From positions 7,853,001-7,917,000 of the forward strand of contig JAZGTH010000008.1 in the NCBI GenBank assembly GCA_036877525.1: DNA of 64,000 nt, written 5' to 3'. The translations under genes and the position numbers were made by a program. Of the stretch, positions 10,881-23,238 are shown in pieces; the first letter of the stretch is position 1; each line of letters begins with the position of its first letter. A model generated the notes under the pieces. That model was not told the origin of the DNA, ran no database searches, and saw only the letters and a list, made by a program, of their open reading frames with translations. The stretch comes from Chromobotia macracanthus (Eukaryota > Chordata > Actinopteri > Cypriniformes > Botiidae).

Positions 10881-12541
10881 AACATAAACACAACCTCGAG
10901 AGACCTTACAAACATGCTCTTTTTTTACCCAGTGTGTGATTAGATAATGCTGCAGTGGCAAAGCAGTCTGGGTAACCAGCCACATGGTGAATACAGAAAG
11001 AGACTGGCGTCTTAAAATCTTAGCATTGGTTGTGTTAAGGGAGGAGAGGGCGCACTAAGCGGTTCACACTTCGTTTCCCAATGCGAGCGTGAGGAGGATG
11101 GTAAGACACTGAGAGGATTAAAGCTTCTGAGCTCGGGCTGCATCACTGTGGCTGAAAGTGTGGATTGAGCACAGGATGAAAGTGGGGGGACCAAACACTG
11201 GGGGGGTGCAAAAGTGGGTGGGGACATCCGGGTGAGTGGAAGATGCAGGGAGGGAGGAAATAAGAGAGAGGAGTTGTTGTGAGATTAAAGCGTATGAGCA
11301 GTCGCTGGTACGCAGCAGATGTAAATCATGGCCACATCTGTTTCCCTCTGCTGTCCTAAAGCCGTTGTGCCAGCACAGGGCCTTAAGGGCCCATATCCGC
11401 CCCCACTCTGCTGGGGCTCTGCAGCACCACAAACCCTCCACTGCCTCTTCCTTTTCTCTTTTTTTCTCTCTCTCCACCCTCTCACTTGGGCTCTCTTGCT
11501 CTTTTTTTTATTAGGGTGACTCATCAGTCTACATTGTATCTCCAAGTTTCACTCTAAAACACGCAAGCTAGCGTACATCTAAAAAGGGGAAAACATCTTG
11601 GTTCCCTGCAGATGAGGCAGCTTCATGCTGTCAGTGTCTAAAAATGACAATGCTCCCTTTCTATCCCCTTCCCGGCTGCTTGTCAGCCATTACCAAAACT
11701 CAATAATGCCAGCTTCTTCGTTTTCAGCCTGAGCGTTGTAGTTCTTATCTGTCTTCAATCAGGAAGCGGATGAAATTAGGCAGCTATGCGATTCTCCTAT
11801 CATAAAGTGTGTGGCAGAGAGCAGGGTGGAGATTACAAGCTTTTTTTTTTTTTTTTTTTAAATATGGCTTTCCCCTCTGCAGGGAGATACAACTAACCAA
11901 AGTAGGCCATTCCAACGCATCAAAGCCGGAGGGGAAAATCAAACCGTCTGATGCACTCCCAATAATTAAAGGCGGAGCACCGGATGTAGACAGCTATTAA
12001 ATTACCCCTGAAAGGTCTTTGTCCAATTGAAGTTCAGGTCAGGTGAGGCAGTGGGGGAATCCACAGGGAAAGCAGCAGTTTACAGGAAGTGCGTTAAAGA
12101 CTAAACAATGTATTTTGGTGCATCAGCTTCATTAGTTATACATCTTTTGGGATCAGGGAAATGGCTTGCAGGGCTTGCAGACAACACCGACTCCCTGGTG
12201 AGAGCGAGACAAATGGTGTGCAAACAAACAAACTTTAATGCCACACCGGCAACTTGTGAAGTCGCCTTTTTTAATGTTAAGAAAACAACAGATGCCCAGT
12301 AGTGACTATGTAGATAGAGCTGCAATTTTTAACCCTGTAATAGGAGCTTTAATGAGTGCTGACCAGTCAATGGCACCTAAATGGTGTCCTCCCCCTTCCC
12401 CTGAATCCAACTATGGCTCCACACAGCAGGACAGACAGATCATTCATCTCTGCTGCTCCTCCGTGCGTTTCCATCCCCCAGCCCCAACGTTTCAGCTTTT
12501 CATTCATCAGCTGCCCTGGGCCCCTGACAGGAGAGCGAGAA
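10881..12541. other. No gene seen; possible conserved regulatory DNA at 11.6-12.0 kb
   Basis: The segment is richer in GC than its surroundings. It has a pyrimidine tract at about 11450-11510, a 19-T run at 11841-11859, and many short overlapping frames on both strands that look compositional. The 11600-12000 part has a complex, non-repetitive base pattern with homeobox-like TAATNN cores, as seen in vertebrate enhancers. No alignment supports this. Confidence 0.3.
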
Positions 12542-13285
12542 CTAAATAACTTTTGGCTGAAACCGATGACAAGCCGCCACAGAAAAAGACGGTCGTTCAG
12601 AAAATGGCTGATAGTGGATGTACATCAAAGTAGACAAGAATTGTCTTTTTAAAATGGGATGGCTGGAGAGATGACTGCTAGAGACTGATGCTGACGAGAC
12701 GGTGTGACATTTTTTGACTGGTGTGGTAGCGAGAGATGAAAAAAGATGGAGTGGAAGGCACACAAAACCGACAGACAAGGCGGACAGAGAAGGAAAGAAA
12801 ATGACAACAGTGTTGCGGATAGAAAGACAGAGAGGAACAGAATACGATTGTACACTGTTGTATATATGTGTGTGTTTGTGTAACAGGGGGCGTGTAATTG
12901 GATGCAGCCGGGAGCGAAACACTCCGTCTGTGTGTAAAGGCGGCGGCCTGAGCCCACCCTCCCTCTGACTGCAGCCACACCTGCCTTGCATACTAAAGCG
13001 GCAGAATGCGGAGCCTTGGACGCAGCTGCTCACTCTGCACCAATCCAGCCGACTCACACTCGTATACACGCACACTTGCTGTGCCCACACAGATTTCAGC
13101 CGAAAGGAAGAGCCCCCCCCCCACCCCACCTCCAAGTTGCGACATGCCATAGTCTGTGGGGCATTGTATGGTACTGAATGAGTTATGTATCCCAAAATGC
13201 AAGTGTGCAGCATACCAAACAAGCCTTGTACCGCAACTGTGAAGTCTGCCATGACACAAGAGTGTAAGAGCACAGGAACTGACAC
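12542..13285 (-). other. Stop-poor open frame (247 codons), probably not a gene
   Basis: This is the longest open frame in the window but it begins on GTG, is Ser/His/Cys-rich and lacks recognisable domains. The opposite strand is also largely open, so low stop density from local GC-rich composition explains it. The 12880-13060 part has several CpGs, GGCGGCGG and a CCAAT box at 13040-13044, and could be a minor promoter or enhancer. Confidence 0.2.
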
Positions 13286-13654
13286 AAGTTATTTTTAAAC
13301 AACAAACAGCAGCTGACTTCAACAGAAAAAGCATGCTGGCCAAAAGCACTATTAGTAAATTAGAATGAACACATTCTCTATGAAACTGGGGTGCATTTTT
13401 TTTCTTAAAGGTACACACTGCAAAAACAGGCCTCTCTCTGAGGTTCTTCAACAAAGGAAAAACATTTATTTACTTATTGCGTTTTAATTTGCTGAAAATC
13501 CCACATAGGGTATATATTTATTAGCGGTGCCTGGCTAACGCTTCTATTTGTATTGTTTAGATTTAGGGATTATAGCTTATAGTTAGGGATTTCATCACTG
13601 TTTCTGCTATGAACATGAATTATTCATCTAATTGTGTGAATTCATACAGATAGG

Positions 13655-13765
13655 TGTGTTATTATTATTATAATAATTATTATATTAATGTATATATTAT
13701 ATAAATATTATATTAATTATTATAATAATGTTATTATTATTATTTTTTATAATTTTTATTACCAA
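13655..13765. repeat. AT-rich TTA/TAA microsatellite with foldbacks
   Basis: About 110 bases of ATTATTATTATAATAATTATT-like repeats, partly self-complementary. No coding content. Confidence 0.85.
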
Positions 13766-13811
13766 GCAATAGGATATACAATCAAAGTTTGGGAAAGACT
13801 TACACTAAAGG

Positions 13812-13972
13812 GGCAACCACAGAGCAAACACCCAAAACACCCTAGCAACAACTTAATGCCCTAACAACCACCCAGTGCACCCTAACAGCCACATAACAAC
13901 AGGCTAACAACCACTCAGAAGACCTCAGCAACCGCATAGAAATGCCCTGGCAACCACCTACAACACCCTTAG
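13812..13972 (-). repeat. Degenerate minisatellite (CCCTAGCAACCACCCAG type)
   Basis: Roughly eight imperfect units of a CCCTARCAACCACMCAG phrase, the complement of the GTTGCTAGGTGG repeats at 8.6 and 22.6 kb. Unit length drifts between about 17 and 25 bases. Confidence 0.75.
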
Positions 13973-13984
13973 ATAACAGCACAA

Positions 13985-15548
13985 GTTTTGCACAGACAAG
14001 CAACACTCACGTATTCTACAGGAAATGCAAAACATAAATAAATAAATTTAATTAATTAATTAAATTTTTCCTGAACTAAAAATGACCAAAGGACACGTTT
14101 ATGTACACTGGACCAGGTGGGAGGAACTGCCACACCCTGTCTCTCTGTGTGCACAGTCTGATTGTTTGTGTCTTAGTATTCATGCCAACCCTCCCACCCA
14201 TCCGACTGCACAAAATCATTTACTGACAGTCTCATGCCTTTGACACAAGAACACTAAAGCACACAGCCCGGTTGCCTGGAAAAGGCCACACCCTGTCTGC
14301 AGTCATGTGACCCAGAGGAAGTAGGAAATCCCTTACACAATCAAAGAATCTCTCACCGCCCAGAAAGACAGAAGCTAGGGGAAAAAAAAAGTGTGGGGAG
14401 GGCAATAAGGGGAGGAAGAAAAAGACGACTGAGGGAAAAAAGGGAAGCAAGGTTACATTAAAAGATTTAGAATGCAGAGAGAGTGCTGGGGATTTTGCTT
14501 TCTTGTCATGTCACGAACAACATGCTGAACTCATTGAGCCTCCAAACCCCATGCGCTTGCACAGATAGAGAGCGACGTAGCAAATCTTTGTGTAAACAAC
14601 TAGGTTGGTGGAATGCAATTAAACCCACCATTAACAGAGCGTGGGCAGCGAGAGTTATCACGCTACAGGAGCAAAGGAAAGAATAAAGACACAAATCAAA
14701 CATGGAAGAAAAATACAGACTAAAACCAGCCAAAGGTCTGGGAGTGAAGGTGTAGGTGGGGGGTTAGATGGATTGCATACAGGCACAAACAAGAGAAAGA
14801 CGTCAACTGTTTCCTTAGTGCTGCACTCTGCTCTGCCTGTACCACAGAGGAGAAAATTGTCATGACAATTAACTGTGCTGGTTTTACAGATTAATTCATA
14901 ACACATAACACTGCATCCTAACCAAGCACGATGAGAGGTTCCAGTTGCAAACAATTTGTCAGTCCACATTGCAGAATGCCAATACAGAATCACAGCCAAT
15001 CAGAAGATACTTGATGTTAAATGCTTAGTTATGGATAACAGGATTTTGGATTTAGATTGGACAGAATTTAGATTTTATAGTGGGTGGAGCTATCAGAAAC
15101 AATCAGCAATATATTCCTGTCATTCATTACTTATCATAGTTGAGCCAAAACTCTTATCTTTTCCATATTTTCTTAAAATCTTTAAACACTTGCACTCTCG
15201 CATTGCGTCTGGTTAGTACACTGTAAGAGTTTAACCCCCACACACACCAGCCATGGACCTTACTGATGAGATACCCTCTCATTTATGAAAGATTGACACA
15301 TGCTGTGAAAAGAAACAAAATCATGCAAGATCATTAGAAGCATTAGTGTAAATGAACCCTATTAAAACTGCCATTAGAGTCTGAAATATGTTTGTCTGTT
15401 CCTGGAGCTACAAAGACCCTTTCTCTAGCCCTTGAGGGAAATTCTACCCTGAATTCAATGGCCTCTCAAAAGCAAATGCATTAACTTTCACTGAAACACA
15501 ACAACAGCACAGAGGCTAGACTAATAGGCTCTCAGAAGATGGCAAACA
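13985..15548. other. No gene seen
   Basis: AT-rich flank followed by unremarkable sequence. The frames here (up to 113 codons, minus strand) are short, overlap each other and have no recognised motifs. Confidence 0.5.
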
Positions 15549-15570
15549 TTGGTCCATTCTTGCTTTTCTC

Positions 15571-16021
15571 TCAGACGAAGAGACATAATAGAACCTCAGC
15601 CACAGGTCCCTCTGGATTTCCTGGCTGATGGCAGAACAAACAAAGTTGAATGGCAAGAGAACAGACCTGAGGAAAATGAGCACCATTCTGCTGAGAACAA
15701 GAGAAATGATGAAGTTTGTGCCACTGACAAAGCGCCCATGCTTTGGCCACATCTTGATACCAGAGACGGTGGAGACCTAGACATGCGGTTGTTGGTGGGT
15801 CTGTTAGAGACACCCTCCTTTGTAAAAAGAAAACCACACAAGAAGTGGAAGGAAAGGAAAAGACAAGCAGTGCTTTGGAAAAGGAGAACAGTCATGTTGA
15901 TCAACTCGTCCTGGCATACAGAGCTAGCTCATTCTTGCCAAAATCATGAGGCTTGTGACCTGCATCAGGCCTGGATGTGGGAGTGTGGTTTGTTTCAGAG
16001 GAAGCCAAAGCTCATTAGTTA
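15571..16021 (+). other. Exon-like open segment after a strong splice acceptor
   Basis: CTTTTCTCTCAG (ending 15572) is a good 3' splice site. The frame after it stays open for about 150 codons to TAA at 16020-16022; the only upstream start is TTG at 15549. The product would be rich in Lys, Arg and Glu (KWKERKRQAVLWKRRT) with no family I recognise. Minus-strand frames of 88-102 codons overlap it, so the openness may be compositional. It could be a non-coding RNA exon, a lineage-specific terminal exon, or chance. Confidence 0.2.
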
Positions 16022-16419
16022 AGAAGACAGGACAGGGTACTCCTCAGGGCAAGAATGCTCTGAAGCTGAACACCAACATCTGACTATAATCCTACTCACT
16101 GAAATCAACTCTGTGATTGCTGGAGTTCTTTCCACTCTGCTGCCGAGATAAGTTCTTAAGGGTGAGAGATACTACATCTAAATCAAGTAGCAAGACAGCA
16201 GCAATTGCTATTCTGAACCGAGTTTTCTTTACTGAACACCGCAAATCTACATTTGGGTGAAAATACTCATTAGTTTCTCAGGCTGAGGACAATAAAATAA
16301 CCATTGCTTTGAAAATGCTTCATACATCAACTTATCATAAAGAGATAAAAGGCCCTGTTTATATTACAAGACGTAAATTTTGTTTACATAAAACGTTTTT
16401 TGTTATTGGGTAATCTAGT

Positions 16420-16570
16420 TCTCCTGTAGCTCAGTGGTAGAGCATTGCGTTAGCAGCGCAAGGTCGTGGGTTCGATTCCCAGGGAGTACATGTACTAAGA
16501 AAATGTATAACTTCAATGCACTGTAAGTCGCTTTGGATAAAAGCGTCTGCCAAAAATATGTAAATGTAAC
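16420..16570 (+). mobile_element. tRNA-Ala-derived SINE
   Basis: The head is tRNA-like: an A box (TAGCTCAGTGGTAGAGC), an anticodon arm with AGC (alanine) in a TTAGCAG loop closed by TTGCG/CGCAA, and a perfect B box (GGTTCGATTCC, 16469-16479). The acceptor stem does not close properly and the sequence runs into a SINE tail (GTAAGTCGCTTTGGATAAAA, then GCGTCTGCCA), so this is a retroposon and not a working tRNA gene. It resembles tRNA-Ala SINEs common in cyprinids. No unambiguous target duplication was found. Confidence 0.85.
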
Positions 16571-16594
16571 TCTAAATCACATCACTAAAGTGAA

Positions 16595-16713
16595 GTCATA
16601 AACATCACATCTGGGCGCAAACTACTACATATACATATATATATATGCATACATATGCCATACATCCATACATTTATATGTAGTAGTTTGGGCCCAGATG
16701 TGATGTTTATGAC
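16595..16713. repeat. Long hairpin: 39-bp arms, one mismatch
   Basis: The left arm 16595-16633 and right arm 16675-16713 are inverse copies with one mismatch (GGGCGC versus GGGCCC). The 41-base loop is AT-rich (ATATATATATGCATACATATG). Arms start with GTCATAAACATCACATCTGG. It lies about 25 bases after the SINE. It could be a foldback transposon relic, a recently copied inverted duplication, or a hairpin RNA source; near identity of arms implies recent origin or maintenance. Confidence 0.9.
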
Positions 16714-19440
16714 TAATATATACACATATACATATATATATAGTGGAGTGCAACTGGATCAACCAAGCCAAACAGAGTGTCAGTCTTACCCTTCAAATGA
16801 TCTTGGCACATTGACTGGAACGTTAAAATCTTAATCACAACTATTTTTATCTCGTCTCTAATTATTCGATGAAATGGCCAGCAGGAAAGGTGATAATGAT
16901 GGGCACATTAAAGCTTATGCAAGCATTACAGAACAATGCCGACTGCAATTGTTTCTATTGAAACAGCTCACTAGATAAACAAAAACCTGGCAAAAACGTT
17001 ACAGCAGACTGACTACTTTACAAAATAAAACCAATATTAAAAACAAAATCCCTATAATCAGATTAGGCACTCATTAAAACAGTAAATGGACCAAACACTC
17101 AATTTCTGTTATATTTTTGGAAAACAATTGGGGGGATATGCTTCAGTCGAGTGTTATGGAAATACCCATGTAAATTTCCATGCAAAATTCACGACATTAA
17201 ATAGGTGACAGCACTGCTTTGCAATATATATACAGGGAGTAAACCTGTGGCGGACTTAACCACTGTTGTGAATCAGACTGGCCAGTCACCAGCCCACCAG
17301 CACACACTTCCCACCCCCATGCCTCGATTACCAGCAGCATCAAATAAATCAAGAACAGTTGCTCAGTGTGAACACTGCAGAGATAGAATCAGGCAGCCGT
17401 CCCAAAATGCCACCTCTGTCCTGGTCATGTGTCAATTTGATAAATACTTCAGTCACCAAAACCGACAGAACCAAATGAGCAAAGAGAAGACATGCGAGAA
17501 AGCAAAGCTGTGTACTGCAGAGAGAGATGACCATATCTAACACTCCATGACTGTTTAGCAAGTGTGAAACATAACAACAGTGCAGTGAAACATCAGAGAA
17601 AATTCTGGTACAGCGTACCCATAGCACAGGCTGCGAGTTGGAACATTTGTTTAATCAAACCTGGCCTTGTGAAAAGATCAGAAAATCTAAATGTGTGCAA
17701 GAACACTCTGATAAGTAAAAAGATGACTAGAGAACAGAAAGAAAGAATTGTCTCTGATCTAGACTCACACCGTTTTGTGCGGCTCCACAACTGATCACAT
17801 ATCAGCCTGAGAGTCAGAGGGCAAAGAGAAGGAAGGGCACAGTCACACTTACCACCTGTTCTGAAGTCAGAGGAAGTGGAGTATATCCACTTCCTCTGAA
17901 AGTGACCTGATAAATAAAGTGAGGATGGGTGTACAGGCAGGGGGATCCCCAAATTACTGACTGTGCTGGACTAATTACAGTACTCACTGCATTACTGGTG
18001 TCCCCTCAGCCTCAGACTAATCTTAAATGAGGGGGACAACAGGTTTCTTCACTATGCGCGTTCATGAGACTCAGACAATGTGTGGGATGAAATGGGTTGG
18101 GTGTTTGTATGTGTGTCGGTGTGCGAACATGCACTTGCGTCTCGCCCTCTAGATTTATTTGTGCTACACAAACATACACATACACCCACATGGGCAATTA
18201 AAAAAAAAGTATTTTTTCCTCACGTAACAGTTCCAAAAATCCATCAATAGCTTTGTCAATAGAAAATGCACATTTTGAACATTCAACAGTTACAACTTAC
18301 TTATTTGATTGGGCAAGAGGATTTTCAGGAGTGCTTGTATAGCTATCTTGCTCTCGATATTGCCAACTGAAAAACCCATATTAGTCAACCACTAATTATT
18401 ACATATACAACAGACTGATTGTTGCCTCTGTATCACATATACAGAATCACAATGTGTTGTGGCTTTTAATCAGCATGGCTGACAAACTCTCTGGCAAACT
18501 GGTAGCCAGTACAGATGCTGCAGTACTTGGTAAAGAGGATTAATACTTGGTACAAATATAGCACATTCCTCGAAATCAGAATCGTTCCCAGCTTCAGTCA
18601 CAGCAGATGTTACAACTGAAACTAATCAGCTGGGACAGCACTGACTTGAGATTACTGGTTCTCTCTTTTTTAACAATATTACACTTTTGGCATGAAGATA
18701 CAATAATTATTATAAGCTAGTATGTGGTGGCATTTATGAACTTCTAAGACAGGCATGTTTTTATATCTACGTCAGATGATACTCATAAAGTTGGCTGGAA
18801 TTCAATAGGAATTTATGAGTACAAGTATGCACCCAAGGTTGTGTTTTGTTGTATGGGTTCAGTTATGCAGACCCTCACCAAAGTATGAAATTAATCTAAT
18901 TCCAGGCATTCCGATCCTGCCTCAGTCTATGTACAGCCTGAATACAAGGACAAACAAAAATAAGCCATTCTAAATGATTAATCAAAACTCTGCCTGACAC
19001 AATACACATTCCAGGAGCTTTGTTGACACAATTTTGAAATCACAAGCTAGTTGGAAAAAACTAACAATGTGTAAAAATTTTCCACAGACCAACCCGTCCT
19101 CTCAAAACATGTCTTTCTCTTCCTCTTGTCTTTCTTGTTTACTTTTTCTATTTCTTTTCCCTCTAGCTTTTGTACAGGTCAGACAAAAATGATTTTTAGT
19201 TCTTATGTCTGTCATTCCGAGCCACTCCCAAAAAGCTGTGTGGGCCTGGCCTCCACTTAGAAATGATTCCATACTGTCAGCCACCAAGAAAGAGGCGTGT
19301 TCAGGAAAGAGGGAAAAGACCAGTGGAGCAAATCCAGTCATTAGGGGGTGGAAGGTGGGAAAATAGTACCTACCTACAGACCTACAAAATAAAACCAGAG
19401 AGACAGGAAATGGAAAAATTCCACATGACTTTAGGGAAAC
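16714..19440. other. No gene seen
   Basis: Non-coding apart from a short perfect hairpin at 17867-17899. The open frames at 17205-17540 and on the minus strand at 17952-17593 (111 and 119 codons) have no family features. Confidence 0.5.
17867..17899. repeat. Perfect hairpin with paired ETS-like sites
   Basis: Arms TCAGAGGAAGTGGA (17867-17880) and TCCACTTCCTCTGA (17886-17899) are perfectly complementary around a GTATA loop. Each arm holds AGAGGAAGT, an ETS/PU.1-type core, so the site could bind two factors in mirror orientation. This is inference from motif alone. Confidence 0.85.
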
Positions 19441-20050
19441 TTAGCTACATTAGGAAAGAAACACCACCCTGTGCCGGTGTAGGCGGCGGAGCGCTTCGCT
19501 AAAATTCTTGTTCCGCAGCCGTATTTGTCAACCACCTCCATGCTAATGACACGCTCCACAAGTTCAACCAAGTCTGGAGCTCAGCACTTGGAAGAAACAG
19601 GCAGCCGTTCTGATCGGTCCTGGTTGCTTTTATTGAATTAACATCTTGTCACTCTTGTGACCTTTGCATCGAAAGTGAGCCTTCCTGATGTGCACTCGTT
19701 ACAGAAAATTGAGTGCCAGACAGACTAGATGAACTTCGAATTCATTAAACAAAAAACAAATCAACACACATGCTGACATTCACGTTGTTCGAGGGCTGCA
19801 AGGCAGTGGAGATTTAAAATAAAATGCCACAGCGAATGTTGCATAACCTCTCCGTCACCCCCGCGCTCCCCTAACTAAGCACACACGCATAAGCAACATC
19901 CGCAACAGGAAAGCAGAGCTAAAGGCATTGAGCGCAATGTTTAGTGCATGATGAAACGGGAATTGAAACCATTTGCTGGCACAGTGAAACCCAGAGCTAA
20001 ATGATCTCAAACACCAGCTGACAGATGCGACTCTTGCTACGTTACACTTC
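19440..20050. other. CpG-containing, regulatory-like segment
   Basis: Local rise in CpG (GGCGGCGGAGCGCTTCGC near 19482) and complex, non-repetitive sequence. No coding frame or splice pair is convincing. A conserved element is possible. Confidence 0.25.
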
Positions 20051-22570
20051 AGGACGTGTTCGGATTCAAAACACCTTCGAAGTTAAAGGTCAATCTCTTT
20101 GAGATACTTCGAAGTACTGGCTAATAGTACAGACAGATGTCAGCTGACTAACACACGTTTTGCCAAAAAGATAAACTAACATGACCTGCTTCGCTGTGTG
20201 GCACTTTTCTAACAGCTTGACATAGCGCCATCTCACCTGAGCAATGACTCTGAGAGCTTTGAAGTGAAGTGCTTTGAAATACAACATCAGATGTGAGATT
20301 CCAGGTTTTTTAATTAGCGCGTTGTGTTAATGAGCAGCAGCTTTCACTGGGTGGTCTGTGCTCTTTTATCAGACAGTGGGAGGAAGGTCATGGGTGGTGA
20401 CATCAGCATGTAAAGCCATGTGACCATAACACAGTCCATGCTCAAGCGTTCGGATGTCATTCTAAAGAGTGATTTTGTGTTGTGGATGGTCTTTTCAGTT
20501 TCCTTCTTCATGTGAAGAAGGAACAAAAAATAATGATACACTGGGGAACTACGGAGGAAGTAACGAACAGATGGACAGACAAATTATACCTGTAGATCAC
20601 ACCTTGCATAGCAGAAACTGCATTCTTTAACACTGCGACTAATGTTACTGCCATTAAATGAAACGCCTAGGAACTTTAGGACAGGAATACAGATTTGTCA
20701 ACAAAATTGCAAAAGAAGATTTTGAACATTTGCTTCACTTTGATTTGGAGCCAAAAGGGGTGTTCACACTGGCAGTAATTAAATTGCTGGAGGTCGCCAA
20801 GGCACTGTGCTGTTGGTGGCTTGTAGGCGTTTCTACTCGACTGCAGTACTTAACCGTATCATGAGGCAGAAAACATGGGGGTTTCATCAGTAGCAGTGGC
20901 TGCACATTTGCCAAAAGCTCAACTCTGTCGCATTGCCAACGGTCTCTGTCACTGATGTCACCTCAGATCAGCAACCCTCATTATAAATCAGTGAGTTCTG
21001 TTACTTTGTAGCTGCAAATCGCTGTCCCTTCATATAAATGTTACAAATGTATCTATACTACATCATAGTAACTATCAGAACAGTAAACTATTAGTTTTGC
21101 AAACAAACACAAATTACTACAATTTACTATTGAAAATAAATGGTGGGGTACATAAGAAACAGCCAAGGAATCACAGACATTTTCTGCTAATTGCAGCCCA
21201 GTGTAACTTGCTGGTTATCATAGAAACACGGCTAAACAATTCCCAGAGTCATTATAATCACTTAATGTAGTCCAATCATGTTTTTTAATGAAGACACTGA
21301 TGTGCTGTTCATAAACGAGCACCACTAACAGGCAAAACTGTTTCATAAGCGTGTCAATGCTAAATTTATCTTCCCTTCTCTACCTCATAGCATTGGGTGG
21401 CTAACACTAAAACCATCCTTAAGAAACGGTCACTTGACAAAATGCAGCAATCACAGAAAAATGTCAGTAATCATAACAAAATTTCATTGAATCATGGAAA
21501 AAGATGACGAAAGAGGTGCTATGTCCTAATCATGATGTTCCACTGGGTTTTTCAAGAACTAAAATGTTCCATTTGTGACACCTCAGCAGTTTCCCCTCTC
21601 TTTAATGGAAGTGAAGAAACATTGCCTGCTGGACCCAAGCATGTGACATGCAAGCCTGAAGGCCATCCATCTAACCATCTTTCCCTCGCTCCATCATCCT
21701 CCATTCTGCCGTGTCCTTTCCCAACACAGTCTAAGTTCAAGACCAAAGCAACTCGTGAAAATTATACCACCGGCATAAACATGTCTAAACATATTGCAAC
21801 ACTGCATAGGAGATTTGTCTGTGCAATCAGTGTGGCTCAGTACACATCAACAGTTCCCTGCCAATAACTGAACTGAATGTCATGTGCTCTTGTGTAAATC
21901 CCCCCATCTCTGCTCTCACTGAAACTTCTCAGCTGAACTTCTCTGAATCACTGCCTGTCTGGACACAAGTGGATGGAGTCTTGACAGTGTCTACAGATGT
22001 CACACACTCTGACTGTAAGGCTGTCTTACTCTGGGGAAAAAAAATAAGGTGACCAAACCCAAACCTCTGCATGGTTATCTTCACGCTCTGGGCAGCTACT
22101 GCTGGGGCTTCCTTTTATGCTACAAATTATTAGACGGCAACAGAGGCTTTTTACACCAAATGTCAACAGTCAACAAATGGCTGAGTGGCTCTCAGACAGA
22201 CACACCCTTGTGATTTCTCTTGTTCTATTCAGCTGGCCTATCTGCATTGAAACGCTTCAGTCTGTCTCTCAATGGACAAGGCACAAACACACACAACTGC
22301 ACACACACAACCGCAACTACACCAAAATATGCGCCTGCCACTCTGGTGAAACTTTTGAGAAGTTTAACATTATGACAGGATCACAACACAATCGTTTCCT
22401 CTCTGAGGATCAAACTGTCAAGAATGAAAATTGTGGGTAAAGCTCTGACAATAAACCCCCAGTGAGTAAAGCCAACAAAAAAATGAACATACAGATATAA
22501 TAATACACTAGATTTGATATGCTTTTTTTAAGAAAACGTGTGTCTTGGGTGTTTTTTAGCACGTAAATAT
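20050..22570. other. No gene seen
   Basis: Only the 24-bp palindrome at 20.5 kb stands out. The frame at 21532-21867 is short, overlaps a minus frame and shows no family features. Confidence 0.5.
20500..20523. repeat. Perfect 24-bp palindrome
   Basis: TTCCTTCTTCA and TGAAGAAGGAA (11-bp arms) flank a TG centre. The arms resemble TTC/GAA-type inverted sites (heat-shock or STAT-like) but the spacing does not match a textbook site. Confidence 0.85.
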
Positions 22571-22623
22571 GCAGTTGCTAGGGAATTCTTGCTGGTTTCT
22601 AAGTGGTTGCTAGGTGGTTGCTT
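22571..22623 (+). repeat. GTTGCTAGGTGG-type minisatellite fragment
   Basis: GTTGCTAGGGAATTC, then GGTTTCTAAGTGG, GTTGCTAGGTGG and GTTGC in tandem, matching the repeats at 8.6 kb and (inverted) 13.8 kb. Confidence 0.6.
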
Positions 22624-23176
22624 ACTGGCCCAAGACAAAAGTCTGATATTTTAGTGGCCAAGTATGATTTGAAAGTAATATTATGTAGGCATACATAACC
22701 TATGTAAGCCTGGGTAAAAATCTGACTAATTTTAGTAATAGTGAAAGCACACCCCTCCTGAACAAGACACGATTTGAGCATCTGTTGTGCATCTGTGGCA
22801 CAATTCGTGCAAAATAAGTGCATATCAATGTCTAAAACTTAGGGGCTTGTCAAATTCAAAAGAAGTTGTAATAATTATATAATCATTGAATAAACAAGTA
22901 TTACTTAAAACTAAGCTTTTATATAAATGTGTTTGAAAATCTTGTCTTTTTTTTGGAAACGCTCACCAACTGGAAGTTTCACATAAGCTGTCAAAAACGG
23001 TCTGCCCTGTTTTGATATAGTAAAGGCTCTCTGCTTTGTCATGAGGAGACAGACTCAAGTTGGGGTCAACAGCTGACACATCTGATCCCTGTTGTCTCTC
23101 TCACTCCCTCGTAACTTTGGATGGAGCCGCAGGGAGCGACCAAAAGACCTTAAGCTTGTTCAGTTGAAGGCCAGCT

Positions 23177-23238
23177 GAGCTCCTATCCGTCTCGGGTTTG
23201 TCTTTGACATCGGCAGGGAAATTGGCTGATAGGAGCTC
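23177..23238. repeat. 11-bp inverted repeat
   Basis: GAGCTCCTATC at 23177-23187 and its exact complement GATAGGAGCTC at 23228-23238, with 40 bases between. It lies in a GC-richer patch. Confidence 0.75.

Noticed and set aside
12542..13285. 247-codon minus-strand protein
   Set aside because: Starts on GTG, has no domain, is Ser/His/Cys-rich, and the plus strand is also open, so low stop density explains it.
16420..16491. Functional tRNA-Ala(AGC) gene
   Set aside because: The acceptor stem does not pair properly and the sequence continues into a SINE tail; the internal promoter boxes are inherited from the tRNA ancestor.
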